From Paenibacillus senegalensis JC66 (GTDB lineage: Bacteria > Bacillota > Bacilli > Paenibacillales > NBRC-103111): a stretch of 64,000 bases of DNA. Under the pieces are notes generated by a model. The model searched no databases and was not told where the DNA came from. It saw nothing but the letters and a program-made list of their open reading frames with translations. This document shows positions 33,633 to 42,974 of the stretch, in pieces (within the stretch, counting starts at the first letter, position 1; the number at the start of each line of letters is the position of its first letter). The translations under genes were made by a program, and so were the position numbers. The stretch lies in the NCBI RefSeq assembly GCF_000285515.1, contig NZ_HE610960.1, positions 163,398-227,397 of the forward strand. Direction: 5' to 3'.

Positions 33633-34445
33633 TTATTTGCGGCGTCGGTCGCTCATCCGTTTGGCCTTAAGGATAGCCTCATCCAAAGAGTGGGCCAATT
33701 GCTTCAAGCTCCAGATATCTTCAGCTTCCCACAGCTCGTTAAATTTCAGCTGAAAATATACGGCTTCACGAACCCGGTGATAAAAGTACAGCTGTTGGAT
33801 ATCATTGAGTAATTTGGATACCAGATTGGAATTATCTTCGAAAGCTCTCTGGGATTCCATGATTTCATCGCGAATACTGGACATTTCCTGATCAAGCACG
33901 TAAGCGGCCTCTGCGGCTTTGCTTAATCGACGGGTAACGTCTTCGGGAAGGGAATCCTTATATTTGTAATTTAACGAGTGTTCTATAGTTGCCCAGAAAT
34001 TCATCGCCAGGGTGCGGATCTGAATTTCTGCCAGGACATTCTTCATACCAAGGGCGGTTTGCACCGGATATTTGATAATGATGTGATAGCTCCGGTAACC
34101 GCTCTCCTTTTTGTTAGTCACGTAGTCCTTGCAATACACAATTGTCATATCCTCGCGCTGCTTGATCAGTTCAGCGAGCCGCTGAATATCCTCAACGAAT
34201 TGACACATAATGCGGATACCAGCGATATCCTCGATTCCGCTTTCGATTTCATCCAGCGGCACATTGAGCTTTTTTGCTTTTTCTAAAATGCTGGAAATAC
34301 GTTTTACCCTGCCGGTCACGAATTCGATCGGAGAATACTCTTCCCGACTTTTCAATTCCGAACGGAGGGTTTTGAATTTAACTTTGAGCTCTTCCACCGC
34401 CTGTTCGTAAGGGAATAGAAATTTATTCCAATCTCTCCCGTCCAA
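33633..34445 (-). CDS. relQ: Small alarmone synthetase RelQ/SasB (GTP pyrophosphokinase)
   Basis: The enzyme makes (p)ppGpp from GTP/GDP and ATP. It has only the synthetase domain (about residues 15-200), with SPIEFVTGRVKRISSILEK, IEDIAGIRIMCQF, ESGYRSYHIIIKYP and IQIRTLAMNFWATIEHSLNYKY, almost identical in pattern to Bacillus YjbM/SasB, which forms an allosteric tetramer. The 270-residue product is longer than the Bacillus protein because of a C-terminal helical extension (about 205-270). The start is a TTG at 34445 after AAGGAGGGG. It lies 23 bases after pyrD and 18 before a DUF309 gene. Confidence 0.93.
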   Translation of the reverse strand: MDGRDWNKFLFPYEQAVEELKVKFKTLRSELKSREEYSPIEFVTGRVKRISSILEKAKKLNVPLDEIESGIEDIAGIRIMCQFVEDIQRLAELIKQREDMTIVYCKDYVTNKKESGYRSYHIIIKYPVQTALGMKNVLAEIQIRTLAMNFWATIEHSLNYKYKDSLPEDVTRRLSKAAEAAYVLDQEMSSIRDEIMESQRAFEDNSNLVSKLLNDIQQLYFYHRVREAVYFQLKFNELWEAEDIWSLKQLAHSLDEAILKAKRMSDRRRK

Positions 34446-34468
34446 GCGATCCCCTCCTTTGCAGCTTG

Positions 34469-35563
34469 TTACAGCACGTCTGCACCTACAGCGTCCGATA
34501 GGCGCTTAAAACCGTCTTTACGCAAAAGCTCTAACAAGCCTTCGTTGATTTCTTTTATCAGTTCCGGTCCCTCGTAGATCAGAGCGGTATAAATTTCTAC
34601 CAAGCTTGCTCCTGCGCGAATTTTATCATAAGCGTCCTGCGCCGAGAATATTCCCCCGCAGCCAATAATCGGCAGCTTGCCTTGGGACAGCCTGTATACG
34701 GATCGTATCACTTCACTTGACTTCCCGGATAGCGGTCTGCCGCTCAAGCCTCCAGCTTCCGCGGCTGCCGCACCGCGCAGCCCTTCCCGGCTGACGGTAG
34801 TATTCGTGGCGATGACCCCTGACACTCCGCTAGCCAAAATCGTATCCATAATGTATTCCAATTCGGACCCGCTTATGTCCGGAGCAATTTTGACAAGGAC
34901 CGGTTTAACCGCCTGCAGCTTTCTGCTTTGTATTTCACGTTCATCCATCACTGCTGCCAATAGCCGCTTCAGCTCGTCTCCATGCTGGAGGTTGCGCAAA
35001 TCCGGGGTGTTAGGCGAGCTGATGTTAACCACAAAAAAATCCCCGTAGGGGTATAAAAGACGCAAGCATTCTCTATAGTCTTGCTCAGCCTGCTCATTCG
35101 GAGTCACTTTATTTTTGCCGATATTGATAGCAAGAGGGATAGCCCGCCCGGTATTGCCCTGCAAATTTCTAGCCATCTGCTCGGCGCCTACGTTGTTAAA
35201 TCCCATCCGGTTGATTAAAGCGCTGTCCTCCGGAAGCCGAAACAACCTCGGTTTTTCATTGCCTGCCTGAGGCTTCGGCGTAACTGTGCCCACTTCCATA
35301 AAACCAAAGCCGATTGAGGAAAAGGCCGGTACAGCTTCCCCGTTCTTATCCAGACCGGCTGCAAGCCCGAGTGGATTGTCAAATGTTATATCCCACAGCT
35401 TGGTTTGCAATTCCCGGTACAAGGGGACAGCGTACATACCCCTGAATACAGACAAGGCGCCTGGAATTTTACCCATACGGCGCAAGCCATCAATCGTTAT
35501 ATGATGAGCCCTTTCCGCGTCTAGACGAAACATAACCTTCTTCAACCCGTTACGATAAAGCAT
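34469..35563 (-). CDS. pyrD: Dihydroorotate dehydrogenase (quinone), class 2
   Basis: The membrane-associated FMN enzyme oxidises dihydroorotate to orotate in pyrimidine synthesis. The 364-residue length and the N-terminal helical extension (about 1-45) are class 2 features, as is the catalytic serine in NISSPNTPDLR (near residue 180). Other signs are NPLGLAAGLDKNGE, GFMEVGTVTPKPQ and the FMN-binding GCGGIFSAQDAYDKI. It lies outside any pyr operon and is instead followed by relQ and DUF309 genes. B. subtilis uses a class 1B enzyme, so this is a distinguishing trait. Confidence 0.95.
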   Translation of the reverse strand: MLYRNGLKKVMFRLDAERAHHITIDGLRRMGKIPGALSVFRGMYAVPLYRELQTKLWDITFDNPLGLAAGLDKNGEAVPAFSSIGFGFMEVGTVTPKPQAGNEKPRLFRLPEDSALINRMGFNNVGAEQMARNLQGNTGRAIPLAINIGKNKVTPNEQAEQDYRECLRLLYPYGDFFVVNISSPNTPDLRNLQHGDELKRLLAAVMDEREIQSRKLQAVKPVLVKIAPDISGSELEYIMDTILASGVSGVIATNTTVSREGLRGAAAAEAGGLSGRPLSGKSSEVIRSVYRLSQGKLPIIGCGGIFSAQDAYDKIRAGASLVEIYTALIYEGPELIKEINEGLLELLRKDGFKRLSDAVGADVL

Positions 35564-35846
35564 CGTTCATTCTCTCCCAGCGATTAGTCCTAACTATCAG
35601 TTTACCCCGTTCAACGCGAAAAAGAAAGGGCGAACAGCCATTGTTTCCATCTATTTTCATCTATATGAACTTATTGCTTAAGCCGATTCATCTACGGGCG
35701 GATTCCGAATTTAGTCCAAATAAAACGATTTACTCTACATCTTATACAACCTACCCTGATATGTTAAAATGAGGGTAACCCAATCAAGTTCATTAAGGGA
35801 TAGCGACTAAGCTGCTTGCAATGATGGGAAAGGATGGTGATGCCGT

Positions 35847-35978
35847 ATGAAGAAACAGACTCCGTACATGAAGCGTAAACAGCCGGAAGAGGTCAATAAA
35901 AAGGGACTGATCTGGGCTGGCTCCATCTTTGGCGCCGTGGCGGTGCTTATGATCGTTTTGCTGATCGTCAACGGCTAG
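35847..35978 (+). CDS. Small single-pass membrane protein, 43 aa
   Basis: The 43-codon frame starts with a very basic N-terminus (MKKQTPYMKRKQPEEVNKKG) followed by one transmembrane helix (about residues 21-42: LIWAGSIFGAVAVLMIVLLIV). Basic residues inside and a short outside tail fit a positive-inside type III protein. AAAGGATGG lies upstream of the ATG at 35847. Its last bases overlap the end of the convergent L,D-transpeptidase gene. The family is not recognised; the pattern is common for small Paenibacillus membrane proteins. Confidence 0.6.
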   Translation: MKKQTPYMKRKQPEEVNKKGLIWAGSIFGAVAVLMIVLLIVNG

Positions 35979-37849
35979 TTCAGCCAGCGGTAAATGCGAT
36001 CAGGATTTTCTTCATTATGGACAACAGGCAGCAAGAATGGCTCCGTTCCTCTGACGACCTCCTCAGGCAGGTCGAACGAGCCTATACGTACCTTGGTTCC
36101 TTTGGATGCAAAGGAGTATAGCTCCTGCAAATCCTCCTCCAGCATTCTGACACAGCCTAAGGATTGGTCCAGACCAATCGAGGAGGGCTGGTTGGTTCCA
36201 TGGATTGCGTATAAGGTATCCGAAAGAGTCATCCCCCTGCTGCCGAATTCCCCTTTGTTCTTCCCCCTTGGATTGACTACTTTTTCCGAGATGACATACT
36301 CCCCTTCGGGCGTTCTGTCTCCACCGAGCCCAACCGGGTAGTTACGGATCACCACATCTCCGCTGACCAATGCAAGACGGTGGTTATTCACGTCCACCAA
36401 TATTTCCAGCGGCTCATCTAAAATTCCCTGAACATAGCCTTCGGCACTGTTTGAGTGTCCATCCGGTTCACCCGTCCCATCTGATTCATCCATCCCAGCC
36501 TGTTCATCCGTGCTATCCGCCTCTTCCAGTTCATCAAGAAGTGGAGCAAAGGCTTCTCTCATCTCCTCTGTAAAAGAAGAAAGCAAGTTATCAGGATAAT
36601 CCCGGCTGATTTGTTCAAAGCTGGATGGAAATCGGCCATTAAAGTCCTTATAGGCTGCCAGGGCCGATTTAAGAGCAAGACGCTGCTCCTCCAGTGCCAT
36701 TTGTTCCGCGACCTGGCTGCTGAGCTCCTTCTTGTCCGGCGGCTCACACTTGCAGTATTCTTCCTCATAATATTGAATAAGCCACTCCCCCTGCTGCTCA
36801 GAAGGCCGCATGGCAGCAAATAGTTTAGTTCTCTCCCCCCATAAATACCAGGAGTCAGATTTGGGCAGCAGAGCCCATGCGGTTTCCTGCTGGATACGGT
36901 TGCCTGGGAGCATAAATGCTATCTCTCCCGGCTGCTGAGCGAATTGTTCCTTAAGCCAGACCAGCCTGTAATTCCAATTCCTTTCACCAGTGTTCGAAAC
37001 GGAATTGGCGCTAGGCTCATTGAATTTAGCACCGGGCCCCTCCACTTCTATTCTCTCTTGCCAAACCGTCCGGGAATCGTCAAGCGCAGGACGTTTGACC
37101 GTATCCGCAGGAGGCATCGCCAAAAATAACAGCAGCAGCACCACAACTATAAACGTATTTTTTTGCCCGCGGGGCCAGCCTCTTCTGATTTGGTTCCCCA
37201 CAGCCCGGCCTATGATCCGCAGCCTTCGAGTGCTGCTCTGGACTTCTGCCTCATCCGAAACGGCACTGGCATAGCTGCTGTGCTCAGAGGATTTTAACAT
37301 TGCTGATTCAAAGCTGCCAGCAGTACGAGATTTTTCCTTCCCAGAGCCTTCATTTACTGTTCCCTCACTATTATATGAAGCTGTTCTCTCACCGTTAAAT
37401 GCAGCTATCCCCTCGTCGTTATAAGGAGCTCCCTCGCCGTTATACTCGGTTATTCCCTCATCGTTGTATGCAGCTATTCGCGCACCGATACCTTCACTAT
37501 TTTTCCTCCCGTTACCGGCTTCCGGCAAAGGCGCAAGCTTAGGCAGGCTTTTTTTCTCGAACGCTTCATAAACCTCCTGCGACTGCTGATAGCAGTACAG
37601 TGCCTTTCCAGCTTTCCCTAGTCTCTCATATTCTTTGCCGAGCAAATACCAGGCCATTTTGTTTCCCGGATGATCCTTTATGTATTGCTTTATATAATGC
37701 GGAGTATCCTCACCCAGATCCGCAGTCAATTCGGACTCTTTGGCTTTTTTATGCCCCTTATCCATGGTTACAGACTTTCGGTCTGTGGACAATGATTCAA
37801 GCCGCAGCTTTTTAGAAGATCGTTCATTTCCTTGATTCGGCTCATTCAT
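35975..37849 (-). CDS. Membrane-anchored L,D-transpeptidase (YkuD domain) with N-terminal TPR-like segment
   Basis: The C-terminal YkuD domain (about residues 480-605) has the catalytic HGTNQPSSIG...SLGCVRM motif with the active cysteine near residue 572, forming 3-3 or protein cross-links in peptidoglycan. A transmembrane helix near residues 232-248 (IVVVLLLLFLAM) places it outside the cell. The cytoplasmic N-terminal 230 residues hold a TPR-like stretch (AWYLLGKEYERLGKAGKALYCYQQ) and a low-complexity zone with repeated YN(D/G)EG units (about 128-160). An intracellular part this long is unusual for the family. The ATG at 37849 has GGAGGA upstream. Confidence 0.9.
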   Translation of the reverse strand: MNEPNQGNERSSKKLRLESLSTDRKSVTMDKGHKKAKESELTADLGEDTPHYIKQYIKDHPGNKMAWYLLGKEYERLGKAGKALYCYQQSQEVYEAFEKKSLPKLAPLPEAGNGRKNSEGIGARIAAYNDEGITEYNGEGAPYNDEGIAAFNGERTASYNSEGTVNEGSGKEKSRTAGSFESAMLKSSEHSSYASAVSDEAEVQSSTRRLRIIGRAVGNQIRRGWPRGQKNTFIVVVLLLLFLAMPPADTVKRPALDDSRTVWQERIEVEGPGAKFNEPSANSVSNTGERNWNYRLVWLKEQFAQQPGEIAFMLPGNRIQQETAWALLPKSDSWYLWGERTKLFAAMRPSEQQGEWLIQYYEEEYCKCEPPDKKELSSQVAEQMALEEQRLALKSALAAYKDFNGRFPSSFEQISRDYPDNLLSSFTEEMREAFAPLLDELEEADSTDEQAGMDESDGTGEPDGHSNSAEGYVQGILDEPLEILVDVNNHRLALVSGDVVIRNYPVGLGGDRTPEGEYVISEKVVNPRGKNKGEFGSRGMTLSDTLYAIHGTNQPSSIGLDQSLGCVRMLEEDLQELYSFASKGTKVRIGSFDLPEEVVRGTEPFLLPVVHNEENPDRIYRWLN

Positions 37850-38173
37850 ATCGTTCTATCCTCCTGAACAACACGTTCCTTGGCGGGTTAATCCCCCGAT
37901 TCTTCACAGCTATTTTCTGTGCAGGACAGGGTCCATGTTCAATATATCGGATACGAGCTGCCAGGCAGAGAGTCCCAAAACGACAAATAGTTCCTTATGA
38001 CCAGATTTTTAAGCTGATTCACTATCTTCCAATTGCTGTTTATTTCCCGGAAAATAGTTTTGCAAAATCTGCGAAAGCGATAACCTGCGCTTCGTATAAG
38101 AAAGCTATGAAATAAGTAACGGTTGAAAGCCCAAATAGGAAAATAGTCCGACTTTCGAATCGATCTAAGAGAA
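37850..38173. other. Intergenic region without a recognised gene
   Basis: About 320 bases upstream of the L,D-transpeptidase gene hold only the expected promoter area. I saw no repeat or RNA apart from the hairpins at its right end. Confidence 0.5.
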
Positions 38174-38211
38174 AAACGGCCGACAAACAAATTCATGTTC
38201 GTCGACCGTTT
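38168..38211 (-). terminator. Long-stem terminator downstream of fer
   Basis: A 16-bp stem (AAACGGCCGACAAACA, 38174-38189, with 38196-38211; two wobbles) has a 6-base loop and is followed on the minus strand by TTTTC. It probably backs up the closer hairpin at 38282-38315. Confidence 0.75.
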
Positions 38212-38281
38212 CTGTCATGCTCACTTCGTTTCCTTCTTCGCGCTTATTCATGCGATTTCGTACTTATGAGATAATAGAAGA

Positions 38282-38315
38282 TTAGCTTTAGCCAATGCAG
38301 ATCAACCAAAGCTAA
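38282..38315 (-). terminator. Hairpin after fer
   Basis: TTAGCTTT pairs with AAAGCTAA (8 bp plus flanking pairs), followed on the minus strand by the mixed sequence TCTTCTATT. It is weaker than the hairpin at 38174. Confidence 0.5.
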
Positions 38316-38344
38316 CCTCCTATCCTAAGCGTCTATTATAAGGA

Positions 38345-38617
<273 letters not shown>

Positions 38618-38684
38618 TCAAGAATAAACTATAATATAAAAGTAAGCAAACATCAATGGACATTCCTATTCCTAAACAGGGTGT

Positions 38685-39983
38685 TTATTCCTGTCCATCC
38701 TCATGGTTCCGGTCTCTTAAAAAGTCGGTTTGCAGGGAAGTGCCGCGTATTTTATGATTGCGGATCAGCGCAGAAGGGTCATTGCCCAGCATCCCTGCTG
38801 TAAGCAGCGCTTCATCGCCAAACTTATCGCGTATTTCGTCCATGGCGCGAATGAGCTGTTCCTTGCGGCCAAACTCTTCGACCTCAAATAAATCTAATTG
38901 AATAGGAGCTTGATCCCTGGGCTTTAGGTTCTGCAGAGTTATCCCGAGCAAACGAACAGGCTTCCCCAAAGGCCAATGATGCTCAAACAGCTTGCAAGCA
39001 TGCTGATGAATCTCACGGGGATCTTGCGTAGGCCGGGACAGCGTAAGGGCACGAGTGATGGTCTTCATGTCCGGATCACGTATAACAATTTGCACGGTGG
39101 AACAGATCAGACCCTGCCTTCGCAATCTACGAGACGTCTGGTCAGCCAAATTCAGAAACACCCGCTTAATGTCATCAAGCTCCGTATAATTATAGGGAAG
39201 CGTCGTCGTATGACCGACCGATTTGCTCTGTTCCTTCTCCGGATTGACTGGAGAACGGTCAATTCCGTTAGCCGCCATATGCAGCCAACTGCCCCACACC
39301 CCAAATTCTTTAATCAGGAAATCCTCCGGTGTATGAGCCAGCTCACCAATGGTTCGGATATTAAGTTTGCTGAGCTTGGCCGCTGTTTTCGACCCGATCC
39401 CAAACAACTCCTTGCACGGCCTGGGCCACAGCACTCCGGGAACATCACGCAAGCGTAAGATCGTAATGCCATTCGGCTTCTTCATATCCGATGCCATCTT
39501 GGCCAGCAATTTATTAGGCGCAATGCCGATCGAGCACGGTAGAGAGAGCTCCCGGGCAATCCGGTCCTGCAGGTGAGTTGCAATCTCCAGCGGGGTTCCG
39601 AATTGATGAGACCCCGTAATATCAACATAGCATTCATCTATGGACATAGTCTCCACAAGAGGAGAGTAGCTGTAAGCGAGCTTAATGAATCTGCGGGAGA
39701 ACTGTCGGTACAGATCAAAATCCGGGCGGATAAGCACTAATTCCGGACATACTCTCAGAGCTTGGCTGACCAGCATGCCGGTCTTGACCCCTTTTTTTCT
39801 AGCTTCATAGGAGGAGGTCACAACGATGCCTTTGCGCAGCTCCACACTGCCAGCGACGGCAATAGCTTTATCCGCATATTTTTCCGGTTCTGCTGCCTGA
39901 TGGACCGAGCAATAAAAAGCGTTCATATCCACATGGAGGATGACTCTGCCTTTTGACGGATAACTATCCCTGGCCTGTTTCAT
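38685..39983 (-). CDS. dinB: DNA polymerase IV (Y-family, YqjH/PolY1-like)
   Basis: The translesion polymerase has the conserved catalytic acidic residues in LHVDMNAFYCSVH (near residue 15) and SIDECYVDIT (near residue 115), an IGSKTAAKLSKL helix-hairpin-helix (about 200) and a little-finger domain (about 245-355). QLDLFE near residue 370 is a typical sliding-clamp binding motif. The 432-residue length matches B. subtilis YqjH. The start is most likely ATG 39983; translation is probably coupled to the small overlapping gene at 39964-40074, because no clear ribosome binding site precedes it. Confidence 0.93.
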   Translation of the reverse strand: MKQARDSYPSKGRVILHVDMNAFYCSVHQAAEPEKYADKAIAVAGSVELRKGIVVTSSYEARKKGVKTGMLVSQALRVCPELVLIRPDFDLYRQFSRRFIKLAYSYSPLVETMSIDECYVDITGSHQFGTPLEIATHLQDRIARELSLPCSIGIAPNKLLAKMASDMKKPNGITILRLRDVPGVLWPRPCKELFGIGSKTAAKLSKLNIRTIGELAHTPEDFLIKEFGVWGSWLHMAANGIDRSPVNPEKEQSKSVGHTTTLPYNYTELDDIKRVFLNLADQTSRRLRRQGLICSTVQIVIRDPDMKTITRALTLSRPTQDPREIHQHACKLFEHHWPLGKPVRLLGITLQNLKPRDQAPIQLDLFEVEEFGRKEQLIRAMDEIRDKFGDEALLTAGMLGNDPSALIRNHKIRGTSLQTDFLRDRNHEDGQE

Positions 39984-40074
39984 AGTCAATAAGGCATTCG
40001 ATTTTTACTTTATCGCTTGAATGCGGCTTAGGAATATCAACCGTCAGCCGCGTCAGGGTCCGTTTATCAGACAT
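39964..40074 (-). CDS. Small protein overlapping the start of dinB, 36 aa
   Basis: GGAGG lies at good distance upstream of the ATG at 40074, opening a 36-codon frame (MSDKRTLTRLTVDIPKPHSS at the start, ending EDYETGQG-like). It ends 20 bases inside the polymerase gene, so it is upstream in the same transcript and its ribosomes could re-enter at the dinB start. It may be a real small protein or a leader peptide that sets polymerase level. I cannot name a family. Confidence 0.6.
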   Translation of the reverse strand: MSDKRTLTRLTVDIPKPHSSDKVKIECLIDYETGQG

Positions 40075-40235
40075 GATAAGCACCTCCATAGGATTAAACA
40101 CTACCAGCATACCTTCCTCATAAGAAGCGGTCAAGACATCGCATGGGCAAATTGTGATTAAGGCTGTCCTCGCTAAACAGTTGGTGATATAATAGGTAAT
40201 TATAGCTTTGGTTTGCCAAGACAAGGAGGGTGCAA

Positions 40236-41852
40236 ATGGCATCGAACGATATCTTTGTCTTCGATACGACATTGAGAGACGGAACTCAAGGTGAAGGAGT
40301 CAGCCTTTCAGCCGAAGACAAGTTCAAGATTGCCTTGAGACTGAATGCTTTGGGGGTTCATTATATTGAAGGCGGTCACCCGGGCAGCAACAGCAAGGAC
40401 ATGGAATTTTTCAAACGAGTGAAGCAGTATGATTTCCAATCCAAAATTACAGCATTCGGCAGTACGAGGCGAAAGCATTCGGTAGCCGAACATGATATGA
40501 GTTTAAACCGGATCATTGACTCCGGAGTCAAGGTCGCCTCCATAGTAGGGAAATCGTGGGATTTCCATGTGACTACAGCACTGCAAACATCACTGGAGGA
40601 AAATTTGGCAATGATCTCGGACTCCATCCGCTATCTGAAGCAAAAGGGGCTTGAGGTGAGCTTTGATGCCGAGCATTTCTTTGACGGCTTCAAGAATAAT
40701 GCCGAGTACGCTTTAGCAGTATTGTCTAAAGTGCAGGAAGCAGGCGCTGACTGGATTGTCCTATGCGATACTAACGGCGGTACACTGCCTGGCGAAATAT
40801 CGCAGACGATCCATGCGGTCAAGCAATCGATTACGACTCCACTAGGTATTCATACTCACAATGACTGCGAGCTGGCTGTCGCCAATACATTAGCTGCAGT
40901 AGAAGCAGGAGCCAGACAAATTCAAGGAACGATTAATGGTTACGGCGAGCGCTGCGGAAATACAAACCTTTGCTCCGTCATTCCTAATCTGCAGCTAAAG
41001 CTCAACTATCGCTGCATCTCTGATGAGCAGCTGCAGCAGCTAACGACAACGGCCCGCTATGTCAGCGAGATTGCCAACGTTAACATGCCGGTCAACCAGC
41101 CTTATGTCGGCAATGCTGCCTTTGCTCATAAGGGCGGGATTCATGTTTCGGCCATCATGAAGGATCCTAAAACTTATGAGCATATCGTGCCTGAGCTGGT
41201 CGGCAACAAGCAGCGGGTGCTTGTATCTGAGCTTTCCGGGCAAAGCAACCTGCTGTTCAAGATCGAAGAACTGCAGCTGGACGTTGAGAAAAACCCGGAA
41301 AAAACTAAAGAGGTTATTGACCAGATCAAGCTGCTGGAGCATCAGGGCTATCAGTTCGAAGGTGCCGACGCCTCCCTCGAGCTGCTGCTTCGTCAGCAAT
41401 TCGGCGAGCTTGAAGAGATTTTCACACTGGAATCGTTCAAAATACTGGTCGAAAAAAGCGCAAACCGCAAGGTTACCTCTGAAGCCATTGTTAAGCTGAA
41501 TATGCATGGAGACACCGTGTATATGGCCGCAGAGGGCAATGGTCCGGTTAACGCCTTGGACAACGCCTTAAGAAAAGCGCTGGAGCAGTATTATCCCGAT
41601 ATCCGCTCCATGCACTTGTCTGATTACAAAGTAAGGGTAATTAATGAAAAGGACGCAACTGCCGGCAAAGTACGCGTCTTGATCGAATCGACCGATTCCA
41701 ATAATAAATGGAGTACCATCGGGGTCTCCGAGAACATCATTGAAGCCAGCTGGGAAGCGCTGATTGACAGTATGCGCTATGCCTTAATCGGACGCACACG
41801 TGTCGAGACACATACTGCCGCCCCGGAACGGCTTGGTATTATCAACCATTAA
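40236..41852 (+). CDS. cimA: (R)-citramalate synthase
   Basis: The enzyme condenses acetyl-CoA and pyruvate to (R)-citramalate, starting a threonine-independent route to 2-oxobutyrate and isoleucine. A DRE-TIM barrel (about residues 5-280: FDTTLRDGTQGEGV, GIHTHNDCELAVANTLAAVEAGA with metal-binding His residues, NGYGERCGN) is followed by a hinge (KGGIHVSAI) and the LeuA-type allosteric domain (about 400-520), so feedback inhibition by isoleucine is likely. Length (538 aa) and motif choice favour CimA over isopropylmalate synthase. The ATG at 40236 has AAGGAGG 6-7 bases upstream. It ends at a strong terminator. Confidence 0.93.
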   Translation: MASNDIFVFDTTLRDGTQGEGVSLSAEDKFKIALRLNALGVHYIEGGHPGSNSKDMEFFKRVKQYDFQSKITAFGSTRRKHSVAEHDMSLNRIIDSGVKVASIVGKSWDFHVTTALQTSLEENLAMISDSIRYLKQKGLEVSFDAEHFFDGFKNNAEYALAVLSKVQEAGADWIVLCDTNGGTLPGEISQTIHAVKQSITTPLGIHTHNDCELAVANTLAAVEAGARQIQGTINGYGERCGNTNLCSVIPNLQLKLNYRCISDEQLQQLTTTARYVSEIANVNMPVNQPYVGNAAFAHKGGIHVSAIMKDPKTYEHIVPELVGNKQRVLVSELSGQSNLLFKIEELQLDVEKNPEKTKEVIDQIKLLEHQGYQFEGADASLELLLRQQFGELEEIFTLESFKILVEKSANRKVTSEAIVKLNMHGDTVYMAAEGNGPVNALDNALRKALEQYYPDIRSMHLSDYKVRVINEKDATAGKVRVLIESTDSNNKWSTIGVSENIIEASWEALIDSMRYALIGRTRVETHTAAPERLGIINH

Positions 41853-41893
41853 GCCATTAAGTACCATTCTGCGCTTGGTATCATATAGTCATA

Positions 41894-41944
41894 AAGAGGC
41901 AGTCATCACGGGTCGCCCGCAGCGATTTGTGATGACTGCCTCTT
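41894..41944 (+). terminator. Terminator after cimA
   Basis: A 16-bp perfect stem AAGAGGCAGTCATCAC with its complement (41894-41909 with 41929-41944) and a 19-base loop is followed by CTTGATG. It may serve both directions, since the convergent thioredoxin-like gene ends at 42136. Confidence 0.85.
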
Positions 41945-42135
41945 CTTGATGATGCAAGACAAGACCGCCGGCTCAACTATTGCATAATTCTCGCCTTGCA
42001 TATCAGCTGGCTTTGATGGCTTACCATATCAGCGCATTTATTTTTGGTCAGAGCATCTATACTTGGTTGTATGCTCATATCAATCAACTTTTAGTATCCT
42101 GCTGGATAACCCCGGAGCGTTCACGCTTGTGTCCA

Positions 42136-42669
42136 TCAGCGTCTAATCAATCTCTTTACTCTCTTCTCCAATTCCTTTAGCTCAAGAGTATGAAATATGT
42201 CTATAACAATCCCATGGCGATCAATAAGGTACGTTGAGGGGATGAAGTGAACCTGATATAAATCTTTAATTTGTCCATCCTTATCGAGAAGAATGGGAAA
42301 CGGTAGCTGGTGTCGCCCGACAAATTCCTCGATATTCGCCATGCGGTCTGTCTGCGTCAAATTGACCGCATACAAGTCCATTTCGTCTCCGTACTGCTCG
42401 AACAGCTTTTTAAAATCGGGCGCTTCAAGCTCGCAAGGACCACACCAGGATGCCCAAAAATTAAGCAGAATGGGCTTATCCTTCTCGCCACCGACTTTAT
42501 AAACTTCCCCGTCCATTGCCTCAAGCTCGAAGGAAGGAGCCCAATGATCCACTTTTGGAGCGGTATCCGAGGGCATTTCAATTAACTCCTCTTGCGCCTG
42601 TATATGATTGTAGATGCTTATGCCTACAAACACCAGAACAACAGCCAGCACTAGTATATTTCTCTTCAT
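42136..42669 (-). CDS. ResA/TlpA-like membrane-anchored thiol-disulfide oxidoreductase
   Basis: A single N-terminal anchor (about residues 4-23) is followed by an AhpC/TSA-like thioredoxin fold with NFWASWCGPCELEAPDF (CxxC near residue 75) and the cis-proline FIPSTYLID. The Glu after the CxxC (CELEAP) is the ResA hallmark; ResA reduces apocytochrome c outside the membrane before heme attachment. No resBC genes are nearby, so specificity for cytochrome maturation is uncertain. The ATG at 42669 follows GAGG. Confidence 0.85.
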   Translation of the reverse strand: MKRNILVLAVVLVFVGISIYNHIQAQEELIEMPSDTAPKVDHWAPSFELEAMDGEVYKVGGEKDKPILLNFWASWCGPCELEAPDFKKLFEQYGDEMDLYAVNLTQTDRMANIEEFVGRHQLPFPILLDKDGQIKDLYQVHFIPSTYLIDRHGIVIDIFHTLELKELEKRVKRLIRR

Positions 42670-42974
42670 GGTCAAGCGTCCTCTCCCTCAGTGAATCGCA
42701 ATCCTGACACATTCGTATGAACCCGCAAAGTTCTTATCTTAATAATAGCGGTTGAAGGTGTCGAAATCCAAATCCTTTTCTGAACATCCCATGAATTTTA
42801 ATGAGCCACTGCCGCATGCCCTGTTCCTGCTTACCCTTTCCCTTCCAAGGAATGAATGAGGGAAAGATCGGGCAAAGTATGAGCAAACAACACATGAACC
42901 AAACATCCATGCAACAAAACAACCCATGAACCAACATGTATGAAGTAAAAACTTCTCAGCGGAGGAAAAACCGA

